A stretch of DNA of 24,157 nt from Betaproteobacteria bacterium SG8_40 (GTDB lineage Bacteria; Pseudomonadota; Gammaproteobacteria; Burkholderiales; Eutrophovitaceae). Shown here piece after piece: positions 17,242 through 24,157 of this stretch. The stretch covers positions 1 through 24,157 of the forward strand of contig LJTS01000032.1 in assembly GCA_001304425.1 (NCBI GenBank). The letters run 5' to 3'. Each line of letters begins with the position of its first letter. Position 1 is the stretch's first letter. The notes below the pieces were generated by a model. That model was given only the letters and a program-made list of their open reading frames with translations, did not search any database and was not told the origin of the DNA. Both the position numbers and the translations under genes were made by a program.

Positions 17242-17742
17242 ATGTCAGCGAAACCAATCAAAAACATCCTCGAAAGTGCGCCCGAAGTGCGCGGCCTCAC
17301 GATACAGACCAGGCGTTTGCTACAACTGCAAAAATCGCTGAGAGCCGCCTTGCCCGCCGGCGTCGCTCCCCAGGTTTCCGTCACCGGCCTTGCTTCCGGC
17401 ACGCTCAGCGTTTCCGCCGCTAACGGCGCTGCCGCTGCAAAACTGCGCCAACTCGCTCCGCGTCTGCTCGAGGTTATGCGGCATGATGAGGCCGAACTTA
17501 ACGCATTAAGGGTCTTGGTGCAAGTCCCAATCCACCATAACCCCTTGCCAAAAAAACAAATTTTCCTCGGTCATACAGCCCGGGAAGCGCTTCTTACCCT
17601 ATCTGCCCGCCTTGAATCCGAGCATCTGCGCAGCGCGATCATCCAGCTCGCGAACCGCGGCACGCCCTTAGATTACAAGCAAGAAACGCTCGAGGAAGTA
17701 GATTCCGACGAAGACCAGCGTGAGGACAAGTCCGATCAGTAG
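17242..17742 (+). CDS. DciA-like (DUF721) protein
   Basis: The 166-residue product fits DUF721, the domain of the replicative-helicase loader DciA: a short N-terminal helical region, then a small alpha/beta core with SVTGLASGTLSVSAANGAAAAKLRQLAP, in which strand and helix alternate as in the KH-like fold. The C-terminus is long, acidic and probably disordered. DUF721 genes near lpxC/secA are usual in betaproteobacteria. Whether this one loads DnaB as studied DciA proteins do is inference. Its last 75 bp overlap, on the opposite strand, the end of a small membrane-protein gene. No clear Shine-Dalgarno precedes the ATG. Confidence 0.8.
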   Translation: MSAKPIKNILESAPEVRGLTIQTRRLLQLQKSLRAALPAGVAPQVSVTGLASGTLSVSAANGAAAAKLRQLAPRLLEVMRHDEAELNALRVLVQVPIHHNPLPKKQIFLGHTAREALLTLSARLESEHLRSAIIQLANRGTPLDYKQETLEEVDSDEDQREDKSDQ

Positions 17743-17853
17743 GACACGGCCGGAATAGTGCAACCACCTTGGCTCCCTGGTGACAAGGAACATCACCAGC
17801 ATCGCGCCGAGCGTGATGACCAGCAGCGCTCCCAGCAGTCGCGCGATCAGCAT
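17668..17853 (-). CDS. Small two-helix membrane protein of unknown function
   Basis: This 61-residue reading frame starts with an ATG at 17853 and encodes two hydrophobic helices (about 2-24 and 36-57) separated by a basic TREPRWLHYSGR loop, ending LERFLLVI. The pattern resembles small hypothetical membrane proteins encoded between lpxC and DUF721 in betaproteobacteria, from memory. It begins 48 bp after the lpxC stop, in the same direction, so it may be the last gene of the dcw-lpxC transcript. It converges with and overlaps the last 25 codons of the DciA-like gene. No strong ribosome binding site is seen. I assign no function. Confidence 0.6.
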   Translation of the reverse strand: MLIARLLGALLVITLGAMLVMFLVTREPRWLHYSGRVLLIGLVLTLVFVGIYFLERFLLVI

Positions 17854-17901
17854 CGACCGGCGAAACTCACAACAATCTGAATTGTTTGATAAAAACCCGC
17901 A

Positions 17902-18813
17902 TCAGGCGGCCTGGCTCTGGATGCGCAGGAATTGCGGTGCATCATTGGTCGATTGGAAGCTGACTTCCTCCCAGGCGTCTTTCTGCTCGACCAGACAACG
18001 CAACAGCTGGTTGTTCAGTGCATGGCCCGATTTGAACGCTGTAAACGCGCCGATCAGCGGATGTCCAAGCAGGTACAGGTCGCCAATGGCATCGAGCGCC
18101 TTGTGTTTGACAAATTCATCCTCGTAACGCAACCCGTCGGCATTGAGAACCCGGAATTCGTCCATGACGATCGCGTTATCCATACTCCCGCCCAAGGCCA
18201 GTCCCTGCGAGCGCAAGGTCTCGACGTCCTGCATGAAGCCAAAGGTCCTGGCACGGCTGACCTCTTTCACAAAGGACGTGTCCTCGAAATCGACCACCAC
18301 GCGCCGGTTGGTTTCGGCAAACACCGGGTGTTTGAAGTCAATGCTGAAATCGACCCGGAATCCCGCAAAGGGCTCAAATTTGACCCACTTGTCAGCCGAT
18401 CTGACCTCAACCGGCTTGAGAATCCGGATAAATTTCTTCGCCGCTGCCTGCTCTTCGATACCTGCGGACTGGATCAGGAAAACGAAGGGCGACGCCGAGC
18501 CGTCCATGATCGGCACCTCGCCGTCGCTCAGATCGACGAATACATTGTCGACCCCGAGGCCGGCGAACGCAGACATCAAATGCTCTACGGTCTGAATGCG
18601 CGCGCCGTTTTTTTCCAGACAGGACGAAAGCCGGGTGTCCTTGACGGCGTAGGGATCGGCCTTGATCTCGACAACCCGCTCAAGATCGACACGGCGGAAT
18701 ACGATGCCGGTGTTGGGCGCCGCCGGACGCAGCGTAAGATAAACCTTCTTACCTGTATGCAGACCGACTCCGGTTGCCCGGACAATGTTCTTGAGTGTTC
18801 GCTGTCTGATCAT
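17902..18813 (-). CDS. lpxC: UDP-3-O-acyl-N-acetylglucosamine deacetylase LpxC
   Basis: LpxC is the zinc enzyme that commits UDP-3-O-acyl-GlcNAc to lipid A synthesis, so this organism should make an LPS-type outer membrane. The product from the ATG at 18813 has 303 residues and begins MIRQRTLKNIVRATGVGLHT, the classic N-terminus. Zinc and catalytic motifs are present: Glu77-His78 in TVEHLMSAFAGLG, the HKALDAIGDLYLLG region, and GHALNNQL with the general-acid histidine. An upstream in-frame GTG at 18852 would add 13 unconserved residues. It follows ftsZ by about 190 bp, the usual order. Unlike ftsZ it is intact. Confidence 0.97.
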   Translation of the reverse strand: MIRQRTLKNIVRATGVGLHTGKKVYLTLRPAAPNTGIVFRRVDLERVVEIKADPYAVKDTRLSSCLEKNGARIQTVEHLMSAFAGLGVDNVFVDLSDGEVPIMDGSASPFVFLIQSAGIEEQAAAKKFIRILKPVEVRSADKWVKFEPFAGFRVDFSIDFKHPVFAETNRRVVVDFEDTSFVKEVSRARTFGFMQDVETLRSQGLALGGSMDNAIVMDEFRVLNADGLRYEDEFVKHKALDAIGDLYLLGHPLIGAFTAFKSGHALNNQLLRCLVEQKDAWEEVSFQSTNDAPQFLRIQSQAA

Positions 18814-18910
18814 CACCAAAACGGCTCGGCCGTTCCTCGCTGTTCGCAACACAATTCATGCAACGCATTTGACCGCAGCATGGTCGATCGCGATACACAT
18901 TCCTTTACCG

Positions 18911-18929
18911 GCGCCGCATGTTGCGGCGC
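18911..18929. other. Perfect stem-loop between ftsZ and lpxC
   Basis: GCGCCGC (18911-18917) and GCGGCGC (18923-18929) form a perfect 7-bp stem with a 5-nt loop. A second small inverted repeat, CCGGT-A-ACCGG, lies 5 nt away at 18935-18945. Neither is followed by a T-run on either strand. They sit in the roughly 190-bp gap between the ftsZ stop and the lpxC start. They could influence ftsZ mRNA ends or lpxC expression, but the sequence alone does not show this. Confidence 0.4.
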
Positions 18930-19003
18930 GCCATCCGGTAACCGGCTGATTACCTTACCAGAAATGTAGTGTTTCGCCAACGTTCTGCTGCGTTCAGAAA
19001 TGC

Positions 19004-20072
19004 TTAGTCGGCCTGCTTGCGCAGGAACGCCGGTATATCAAGCATATCCACACCGGACTGCTTCATTGCTTGAACTGCGGCATCGCGCCCCCGCCGGCGA
19101 ATAACAGCAGGCGCATCGAGGTCGCCATAGTTGTTGACGCTCAACGGCGCTTCGTCGGTTCCGGTCCTGACAACGGCCAAGGGCTTGCTCTGTTTACGGT
19201 TGTTGAAGCCGCCCAAGCCGGTCGCCACCATGGTAACGCGCAGGCGATTTTCGAGAGCCTCGTCGATCACCGTACCGACAATGACGGTCGCATCCTCGGC
19301 GGTGAATCCCTTGATCGTATTCATGACCTCATGAACTTCGCGCATCTTCAAGCTCGTTCCAGCGGTGATATTGACCAACACGCCGCGCGCACCCGCGAGG
19401 TCGACATCTTCAAGCAAGGGGCTTGCCACGGCTTGCTCAGCGGCAATTCGTGCCCGGCTGTCGCCTTCAGCCGACGAAGAACCCATCATCGCCATTCCCA
19501 TTTCGGACATCACTGTGCGTACGTCGGCGAAGTCCACGTTGACGAGGCCCGGGCACTTGATCACTTCAGCGATACCGGCGGGGAATCACGATCAGCGAGT
19601 CAACATGAGAGGCAAGTTCCTCGAGGCCATCCGCAGCGATCTTCTGCCGCTTGCCCTCGAACGCAAACGGTTTGGTCACCACCGCCACGGTCAGAATGCC
19701 AAGCTCCCGCGCTGCCTGGGCGACAATCGGAGCCGCGCCGGTGCCAGTACCGCCGCCCATACCCGCCGTAAGGAAAAGCATGTCCGCACCTTCGATCAAC
19801 TCGATGATGCGCTCACGGTCCTCAACCGCTGACTCGCGGCCAATCTCCGGATCGGCGCCCGCTCCAAGGCCTTTGGTGACTGCCGCACCCAGCTGCAGAA
19901 GAGTTTTCGACTTGGTGCGCTTGAGCGCTTGTGCATCAGTATTCGCGCAGATGAACTCCACGCCCTCAACGCCCTCCTGAATCATGTGGTCGACGGCGTT
20001 GCCACCGCACCCCCCGACACCGATGACCTTGATAACAGCTTCCTGTGCCTGTGTGTCCACGATTTCAAACAT
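19004..20072 (-). pseudogene. ftsZ: Cell division GTPase FtsZ, broken by an internal deletion and frameshift as assembled
   Basis: FtsZ polymerises into the division ring. The N-terminal part (20072 down to about 19581) is normal: GVGGCGGNAVDHMI, AINTDAQAL-like ANTDAQAL, the tubulin signature GGGTGTGAAPI and VDSLIVIP. Here the frame ends after four foreign codons at 19566. A second frame (about 19580 to 19004) resumes with GIAEVIKCPGLVNVDFADVR and runs normally to DIPAFLRKQAD. About 30 residues that FtsZ proteins have between these points are missing, including the DAFxxAN-type segment that contacts guanine, and only 4 nt remain in their place. The loss is about 86 nt, which is not a multiple of three. 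The ATG at 20072 is preferred over 20078 because AGAGGAG lies 7 nt upstream. It may be an assembly error in a functional gene. Confidence 0.9.
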
Positions 20073-20079
20073 TTCCATT

Positions 20080-20086
20080 CTCCTCT
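20080..20086 (-). promoter_or_regulatory. Ribosome binding site of ftsZ
   Basis: AGAGGAG on the minus strand lies 1 nt before the first ATG (20078) and 7 nt before the second in-frame ATG (20072). The spacing favours the second ATG as the start of FtsZ. Confidence 0.65.
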
Positions 20087-20149
20087 GCTAATGCGCCCTT
20101 GGTTTGTAAATACCCGAATCTGCAGTTGTGGAATCCATCGCCGGATTCC

Positions 20150-21421
20150 CTAAAAATTTGTTTCAAACCACTTTCTCATCCTCTCGAAAACGTGTTTGAA
20201 GGAACCGTTCTGCATCTTTTCGATTTTCTGGCGCTCGTGTTGGGACACACCCGCCATCAGCAGGCCGACACCCGTTGAGTACCTTGGATTGCGAATCACT
20301 TCAGACAAACCCTCGGAGTAGGAAGGCAAGCCGAGCCGCACGGGCATATGAAAAACCTCCTCGCCCAATTCGACCATGCCCTCCATCGCGCCACTGCCTC
20401 CGGTGATGACGACACCGGAGGAAAGCAATTCCTCGAATCCGCTGCGGCGCAGCTCGGCCTGCACCAGCGAATACAACTCCTCGACCCGCGGCTCGATCAC
20501 TTCAGCCAGCGTCTGCCGCGACAGCTTTCTCGAAGCGCGGTCTCCCACACCCGGAACTTCGATCATCTCTTTGGCATCGGCCAGTTCCCTGAGGGCGCAA
20601 CCGTGGTTGCGCTTGATTTCCTCGGCATCCTTGGTCGGCGTTCGTAATGCCATCGCGATATCGTTGGTAATCTGATCGCCGGCGATGGGAATCACCGCGG
20701 TGTGGCGAATGGCTCCCTGGGTGAAAATCGCCAGGTCGCTGGTGCCTCCGCCGATATCCAGAAGACAAACGCCGAGATCTTTCTCGTCTTCCGACAGAAC
20801 CGCCATCGATGAAGCAAGCGGTTGCAGAATGAGGTCATTGACCTCCAGCCCGCAGCGGCGCACGCACTTCATGATGTTCTGTGCGGCCGAGACGGCCCCG
20901 GTGACAATGTGCACTTTGACTTCAAGCCGCACGCCGGACATCGCGATCGGCTCGCGCACATCCTCCTGTCCGTCAATCACGAACTCCTGGTTGAGTACAT
21001 GGAGAATCTGCTGATCGGTCGGGATGGGAATCGCTCGTGCCGTTTCCACCACGCGGTCGACATCACTCTGCGCGACTTCGAGATCCTTGATCGCCACCAT
21101 GCCATGAGAGTTGAAACTGCGGATATGACTGCCCGCAATCCCCGTCCAGACTTCGCGAATCTTGCAATCGGCCATCAACTCGGCCTCTTCGAGCGCGCGC
21201 TGGATGGCATTCACCGTCGACTCGATGTTGACGACAACGCCTTTCTTCAGTCCCCGTGACGGCGCACTGCCCATGCCGATCACCTCGAATCCGCCCTCTG
21301 AGCGGAGCTCAGCGACAATTGCCGCAATCTTTGAGGTCCCGATGTCGAGCGCGACAATGAGGTTCTTGCTCTCACGTGCCTTCGCTCGCGGTACTCCCCG
21401 ATTCCATTCGACAGGTTTCAT
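20150..21421 (-). CDS. ftsA: Cell division protein FtsA
   Basis: FtsA is the actin-like ATPase that tethers FtsZ to the inner membrane and recruits later division proteins. The 423-residue product shows LIVALDIGTSKIAAIVAEL (phosphate 1), the 1C domain with VKVHIVTGAVSAAQNIMKCV, CLLDIGGGTSDLAIFTQGAIRHT (phosphate 2), SGVVITGGSGAMEGMVELGE (adenosine motif), and the C-terminal amphipathic membrane-targeting helix with FERMRKWFETNF. It is intact, although both neighbours, ftsQ and ftsZ, are disrupted. Its ATG overlaps by 4 nt (ATGA) the stop codon of what appears to be the original ftsQ frame. A 77-bp gap separates it from ftsZ. Confidence 0.97.
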   Translation of the reverse strand: MKPVEWNRGVPRAKARESKNLIVALDIGTSKIAAIVAELRSEGGFEVIGMGSAPSRGLKKGVVVNIESTVNAIQRALEEAELMADCKIREVWTGIAGSHIRSFNSHGMVAIKDLEVAQSDVDRVVETARAIPIPTDQQILHVLNQEFVIDGQEDVREPIAMSGVRLEVKVHIVTGAVSAAQNIMKCVRRCGLEVNDLILQPLASSMAVLSEDEKDLGVCLLDIGGGTSDLAIFTQGAIRHTAVIPIAGDQITNDIAMALRTPTKDAEEIKRNHGCALRELADAKEMIEVPGVGDRASRKLSRQTLAEVIEPRVEELYSLVQAELRRSGFEELLSSGVVITGGSGAMEGMVELGEEVFHMPVRLGLPSYSEGLSEVIRNPRYSTGVGLLMAGVSQHERQKIEKMQNGSFKHVFERMRKWFETNF

Positions 21422-22088
21422 GCCCGTTTATCACCCCGTTTGTTGTCTTCCACCCGCACCGCGAAGCCGTTGACGTAACGCATGCCGACACGAAATTGCT
21501 CAGCCGCTCGACCACGCCATGTCGCCCCAACTCAATGGCCGTGCCGTCATCCAGGTCCAGACGCCACGCACGCCGCTCCGACAGCCGAACCTTCCTGACC
21601 TCACGCCCGATGCGCGCAAGCGATTCATTGAAACGAAGGTAGTTGCGGGTGACTTCGACGTTCGTCCCGGCCGGACCTTCCAGCAAGGGCAATCGCTGGT
21701 CGCTCGCACCCTCAAACACTTCACCGCTCGTATTGACCAGCGCGGTGCTGCCCCAGCGTGCCAGCTCACGATGCTCCTCGACGACCACTTCAAGCCGGTC
21801 GGGCCAGCGACGGCGTACATCGACGCGACGAACCCATGGCAACTTCTCGAAGGCTGCTTGCGCTCCGCGCAGATCAACCGTGAAGAACGTTCCACGCAGC
21901 TGGTTGCCGGCGATCGTCTGCACCTGCTCGCGCGTGACGTGCGTGACATTCCCGAGGACGTCTATCGTACGAACGGAAAACACGTCCAGGTGTACAAGGC
22001 GCCAGACAACGCCGCCAAGCAGCATGACGATGGCGAGAGCGAACGCTGCATTCGATGCGCGCGTCAGGGCTTTCACGTTATTCCACAC
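21372..22088 (-). CDS. ftsQ: Cell division protein FtsQ with a frameshifted C-terminus as assembled
   Basis: FtsQ links the cytoplasmic and periplasmic divisome through FtsB and FtsL. The product has a short cytoplasmic N-terminus, one transmembrane segment (about 14-33), a POTRA domain starting VFSVRTIDVLGN, and the FtsQ beta domain with WVRRVDVRRRWPDRLEVVVEE and LSERRAWRLDLDDG. After VERLSNFV (about 21489) the frame changes. The expected ending MRYVNGFAVRVED is present in another frame and would stop at 21418, overlapping the ftsA ATG by 4 nt. As assembled the frame instead runs 50 nt into ftsA. About 18 residues preceding MRY in other FtsQ proteins are missing. The GTG start at 22088 overlaps the ddl stop by 11 nt. 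Confidence 0.88.
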   Translation of the reverse strand: MWNNVKALTRASNAAFALAIVMLLGGVVWRLVHLDVFSVRTIDVLGNVTHVTREQVQTIAGNQLRGTFFTVDLRGAQAAFEKLPWVRRVDVRRRWPDRLEVVVEEHRELARWGSTALVNTSGEVFEGASDQRLPLLEGPAGTNVEVTRNYLRFNESLARIGREVRKVRLSERRAWRLDLDDGTAIELGRHGVVERLSNFVSACVTSTASRCGWKTTNGVINGHETCRMESGSTASEGT

Positions 22089-22995
22089 GCGCGCCCTCCA
22101 GAATCCGCATTACCAGTGCATCGAAGGACATCCCGGCCGCTTTGGCCGCCATCGGCACCAGGCTGTGCGCGGTCATGCCGGGAACGGTATTCACCTCCAG
22201 AATCCAAGGCTCGCCGTTAGCATCGACCATCACGTCTACCCGCCCCCAGCCGCTGCATCCGATCGCGCGGTACGCTTCGGCACAAAGATGGCTGATTCTT
22301 TGCTCCAACGCCGCATCAATCCCTGACGGACAGAAATACTTCGTTTCGTCGGAAAAATACTTGGCGTGGTAATCGTATTTGTGTCCCGGCGCCTCGATCC
22401 GGACCAATGGCAGCGATTGGTTCCCGAGTATGGCCGCAGTCAGTTCGGGGCCGTCGACGAACTCCTCGGCGAGCACTAGTGAGTCGTACTTGGCCGCCTC
22501 GAGGTAGGCGTCTTTTAGCCCGCTCGCTTCGGTTACCTTGGTCAGACCGATGGTGGAGCCCTCGCGTGCCGGCTTCACGATCAACGGCAAACCGAGCGCC
22601 CGTACGCACGCCTCGAAATCGGAATCTTCGGACAACATTTCGAAACGCGGCGTCGGAATGCCAACGGCCTTCCATATCAACTTGGTTCGCCATTTGTCCA
22701 TTGCCAGCGCGCACGCCAGAACGCCGCTGCCCGTATAAGGAATGCCCATCAAATCCAAAGCGCCTTGCACCGTTCCGTCTTCGCCATAACGGCCATGCAG
22801 AATTACAAAAGCCCGGTCGAAATGCCCGGCGGCAAGCTCTGACAGGCTACGCTCGCCGGTATCGAATGCGTGCGCATCCACCCCCTGGCGCTTGAGCGCC
22901 TCGAGCACCGCGGTGCCCGACATCAGGGACACTTCACGCTCGGAGGATCTGCCACCGAGCAACACGGCCACCTTGCCGGCATCGCGCCCGGTCAT
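22078..22995 (-). CDS. ddl: D-alanine--D-alanine ligase
   Basis: Ddl joins two D-alanines with ATP, giving the dipeptide that MurF adds to the peptidoglycan precursor. The 305-residue ATP-grasp enzyme shows VAVLLGGRSSEREVSLMSG at the N-terminus, VILHGRYGEDGTVQGALDLM, YTGSGVLACALAMDK, the LPLIVKPAREGSTIGLTKV ATP-binding region, and WGRVDVMVDANGEPWILEVN followed by TVPGMTAHSLVP, which carries the metal-binding residues. It is complete. Its ATG overlaps the murB stop by 4 nt (ATGA), and its stop overlaps the ftsQ start by 11 nt, which implies translational coupling through the cluster. Confidence 0.97.
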   Translation of the reverse strand: MTGRDAGKVAVLLGGRSSEREVSLMSGTAVLEALKRQGVDAHAFDTGERSLSELAAGHFDRAFVILHGRYGEDGTVQGALDLMGIPYTGSGVLACALAMDKWRTKLIWKAVGIPTPRFEMLSEDSDFEACVRALGLPLIVKPAREGSTIGLTKVTEASGLKDAYLEAAKYDSLVLAEEFVDGPELTAAILGNQSLPLVRIEAPGHKYDYHAKYFSDETKYFCPSGIDAALEQRISHLCAEAYRAIGCSGWGRVDVMVDANGEPWILEVNTVPGMTAHSLVPMAAKAAGMSFDALVMRILEGARVE

Positions 22996-23932
22996 CGAGC
23001 CGCCTCACCGATGATGCGTACTTCACGCTGCAAATCGATGCCACATTCCTTCAGCACCGTTGCGTGAACATGGTCAATCAACGATTCAATATCTGCAGCG
23101 CTCGCCCCCCCGGCATTCACAATGAAGTTGGCATGCTTGGGCGAAACCATCGCATTGCCCCGCCGCGCGCCTTTCAGGCCGCAATGTTCAATCAGTCGCG
23201 CAGCGTAATCTCCCGGCGGGTTACGGAAAACCGAACCGGCGTTGGGTATCTGTAGCGGCTGGGCCGCGATGCGCTTTTGCAGCAGATTCTTGATCTTCTT
23301 GCGCGAACGCTCACCGTCACCCTGTTGCAGGCACAGCCAGGCGCCAACAAAGTACTCGTCCCCCTCGAACAGCGGCGTCACGCTTCTGTATCCGATTCGG
23401 TAGTCCGCGTGGCGTCGTTCACGAAGTTGGCCGACCCGGTCGATTGTCAGGACCTGTGTCACGATGTCCCAGGTTTCGCTGCCGTAACAGCCCGCGTTCA
23501 TTGCCAGCGCGCCACCAATCGTTCCCGGGATTCCGGTCAGAAACTCGCCGCCCTCATAGCCGTGCATCGCCGCGAACCGCGACACTTTCGGACTCGCCAC
23601 GCCAGTCTCTGCGAATATCTCCGTTCGGCTTTCGCGCTCGACGAGCTCCAGCCTCACAAGGGCGGAGTGGGTAAAAATAACGGAGCCGCGAATGCCGCCG
23701 TCGCGGACCAGCAAATTGCTGCCGAGGCCGACGAAGGTTATCGGCTCGCCGGCAGGCAAGTTGCGCAGGAACACCGACAGGTCGGCAAGATCCGCCGGCG
23801 TATAACACTGGTATAACACTGGTCGGCCGGCCCGCCGACCCGCCAACTCGTGTGACGCCGCATTGGTTCATCGTTTCGCAGCACGCCCCGCAACCCAAGT
23901 GCCTCCTTCGGTATGCTCTCAGCCAGGTTCAT
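22992..23932 (-). pseudogene. murB: UDP-N-acetylenolpyruvoylglucosamine reductase MurB, split by an 11-bp duplication as assembled
   Basis: MurB reduces the enolpyruvyl group to form UDP-N-acetylmuramic acid, using FAD and NADPH. The first frame from the ATG at 23932 gives the normal N-terminus, with RNDEPMRRHTSWRVGGPADQCYT, then leaves the family pattern at 23801-23822, where TATAACACTGG is perfectly repeated. Removing one copy restores CYTPADLADLSVF and joins the main frame. That frame reads on to 22992 with GLGSNLLVRDGG, GIPGTIGGALAMNAGCYG, the catalytic serine in NAGSVFRNP and the catalytic glutamate in LQREVRIIGE. Apart from the duplication the gene is complete. It starts 2 nt after the murC stop. 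A fragment from 23846 could be translated alone but would lack the first FAD-binding strands. Confidence 0.93.
23801..23822. repeat. 11-bp perfect tandem duplication inside murB
   Basis: TATAACACTGG occurs twice head to tail (23801-23811 and 23812-23822). Eleven is not a multiple of three, so the second copy shifts the murB frame; with one copy the protein reads GPADQCYTPADLADL, as expected of the family. No other copies of the unit are seen nearby. Confidence 0.97.
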
Positions 23933-23934
23933 GT

Positions 23935-24157
23935 TCAACACTTCACCGGTTCAGCCTTGCTCACGGCAGCCGGCACCAGACCGATTGATCCGGCGCCCAT
24001 CGTCACGACGACATCGTCTGCTTGAACAACTTTCGCGATCGCGGCCGGCAGTTCACTGATTTCATCGACGAAGATCGGCTCGACCTGGCCAGCCACCCGT
24101 ACTGCCCTTGCGAGAGCGCGTCCGTCGGCAGCGACAATAGGCGTTTCACCCGCGGCG
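23935..24157 (-). CDS. murC: UDP-N-acetylmuramate--L-alanine ligase MurC, C-terminal part (cut by window edge)
   Basis: Reading leftward from the right edge, one open frame encodes AAGETPIVAADGRALARAVR, then EPIFVDEISELPAAIAKVV and the signature VVTMGAGSIGLVP, ending at a TGA at 23935-23937. This is the C-terminal ligase domain of MurC, which adds L-alanine to UDP-MurNAc. About 73 residues are present of an expected 460 or so. The stop codon is 2 nt from the murB ATG at 23932, the tight spacing expected inside the dcw cluster. The catalytic ATP-binding region lies outside the window. Confidence 0.9.
   Translation of the reverse strand, partial: AAGETPIVAADGRALARAVRVAGQVEPIFVDEISELPAAIAKVVQADDVVVTMGAGSIGLVPAAVSKAEPVKC

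Noticed and set aside
17871..17886. Stem-loop AACAAT-CTGA-ATTGTT between lpxC and the small membrane-protein gene
   Set aside because: It is AT-rich and short, with no T-run after it on the minus strand, so it is neither a convincing terminator nor a known operator.
17887..17908. Terminator at the end of lpxC (CCGC-CTGAT-GCGG then GTTTTT on the minus strand)
   Set aside because: The stem is only 4 bp and overlaps the stop codon; too weak to call, although the T-run is suggestive.
19560..19590. Programmed ribosomal frameshift or intein/intron remnant in ftsZ
   Set aside because: There is no slippery heptamer with a following structure, and conserved residues are absent rather than interrupted, so a deletion explains the site better.

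Overview
The window reads as a chromosomal housekeeping segment of a GC-rich Gram-negative bacterium, most probably a betaproteobacterium. The reasons are LpxC (lipid A), ZapD, a fused Nudix/ThiE protein, PilC/PilD, and above all a gene order typical of that class: rpsP, ffh, cytochrome-assembly protein, CorC-like protein, pilC, pilD, coaE, zapD, yacG, Nudix-ThiE, DUF815 ATPase, argJ, secA, M23 peptidase, DUF721, lpxC, ftsZ, ftsA, ftsQ, ddl, murB, murC. I see no tRNA, rRNA, insertion sequence, prophage or CRISPR array. The class assignment is inference from synteny and protein families.

Layout. Positions 1-2492 are read leftward: the first 22 codons of rpsP with a promoter and a structured leader, an exported alpha/beta hydrolase, and ffh. 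Positions 2556-8964 are read rightward: a CcsA-like membrane protein, a CNNM/CBS/CorC protein, pilC, a terminator, pilD, coaE, a probable terminator, then zapD and yacG. Positions 9009-17164 are read leftward: secA, argJ, the DUF815 ATPase and Nudix-ThiE form one tight operon, with a CapA-like protein and an M23 endopeptidase upstream. A DciA-like gene reads rightward at 17242 and overlaps the 3' end of a small leftward membrane-protein gene. From 17902 to the right edge the distal division and cell-wall (dcw) cluster reads leftward: murC (partial), murB, ddl, ftsQ, ftsA, ftsZ, lpxC.

Functionally the window joins peptidoglycan precursor synthesis (MurC, MurB, Ddl), divisome assembly (FtsQ, FtsA, FtsZ, and ZapD at a distance), outer-membrane lipid synthesis (LpxC), protein export (SecA, Ffh), type IV pilus assembly (PilC, PilD), and CoA, arginine and thiamine/nucleotide-pool functions.

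The most striking observation is that three dcw genes are broken in the sequence as given, while their neighbours are intact. FtsZ lacks about 30 internal residues and changes frame at the junction. FtsQ lacks a short stretch near its C-terminus, changes frame, and then reads into ftsA. MurB is split by a perfect 11-bp tandem duplication. These genes are normally essential and single-copy, so an assembly or consensus error, or a mixed population, is the first explanation to test. I found no convincing novel system; the other points of interest are a possible RNA switch in the rpsP leader, a convergent gene overlap, and accessory genes set into conserved synteny.
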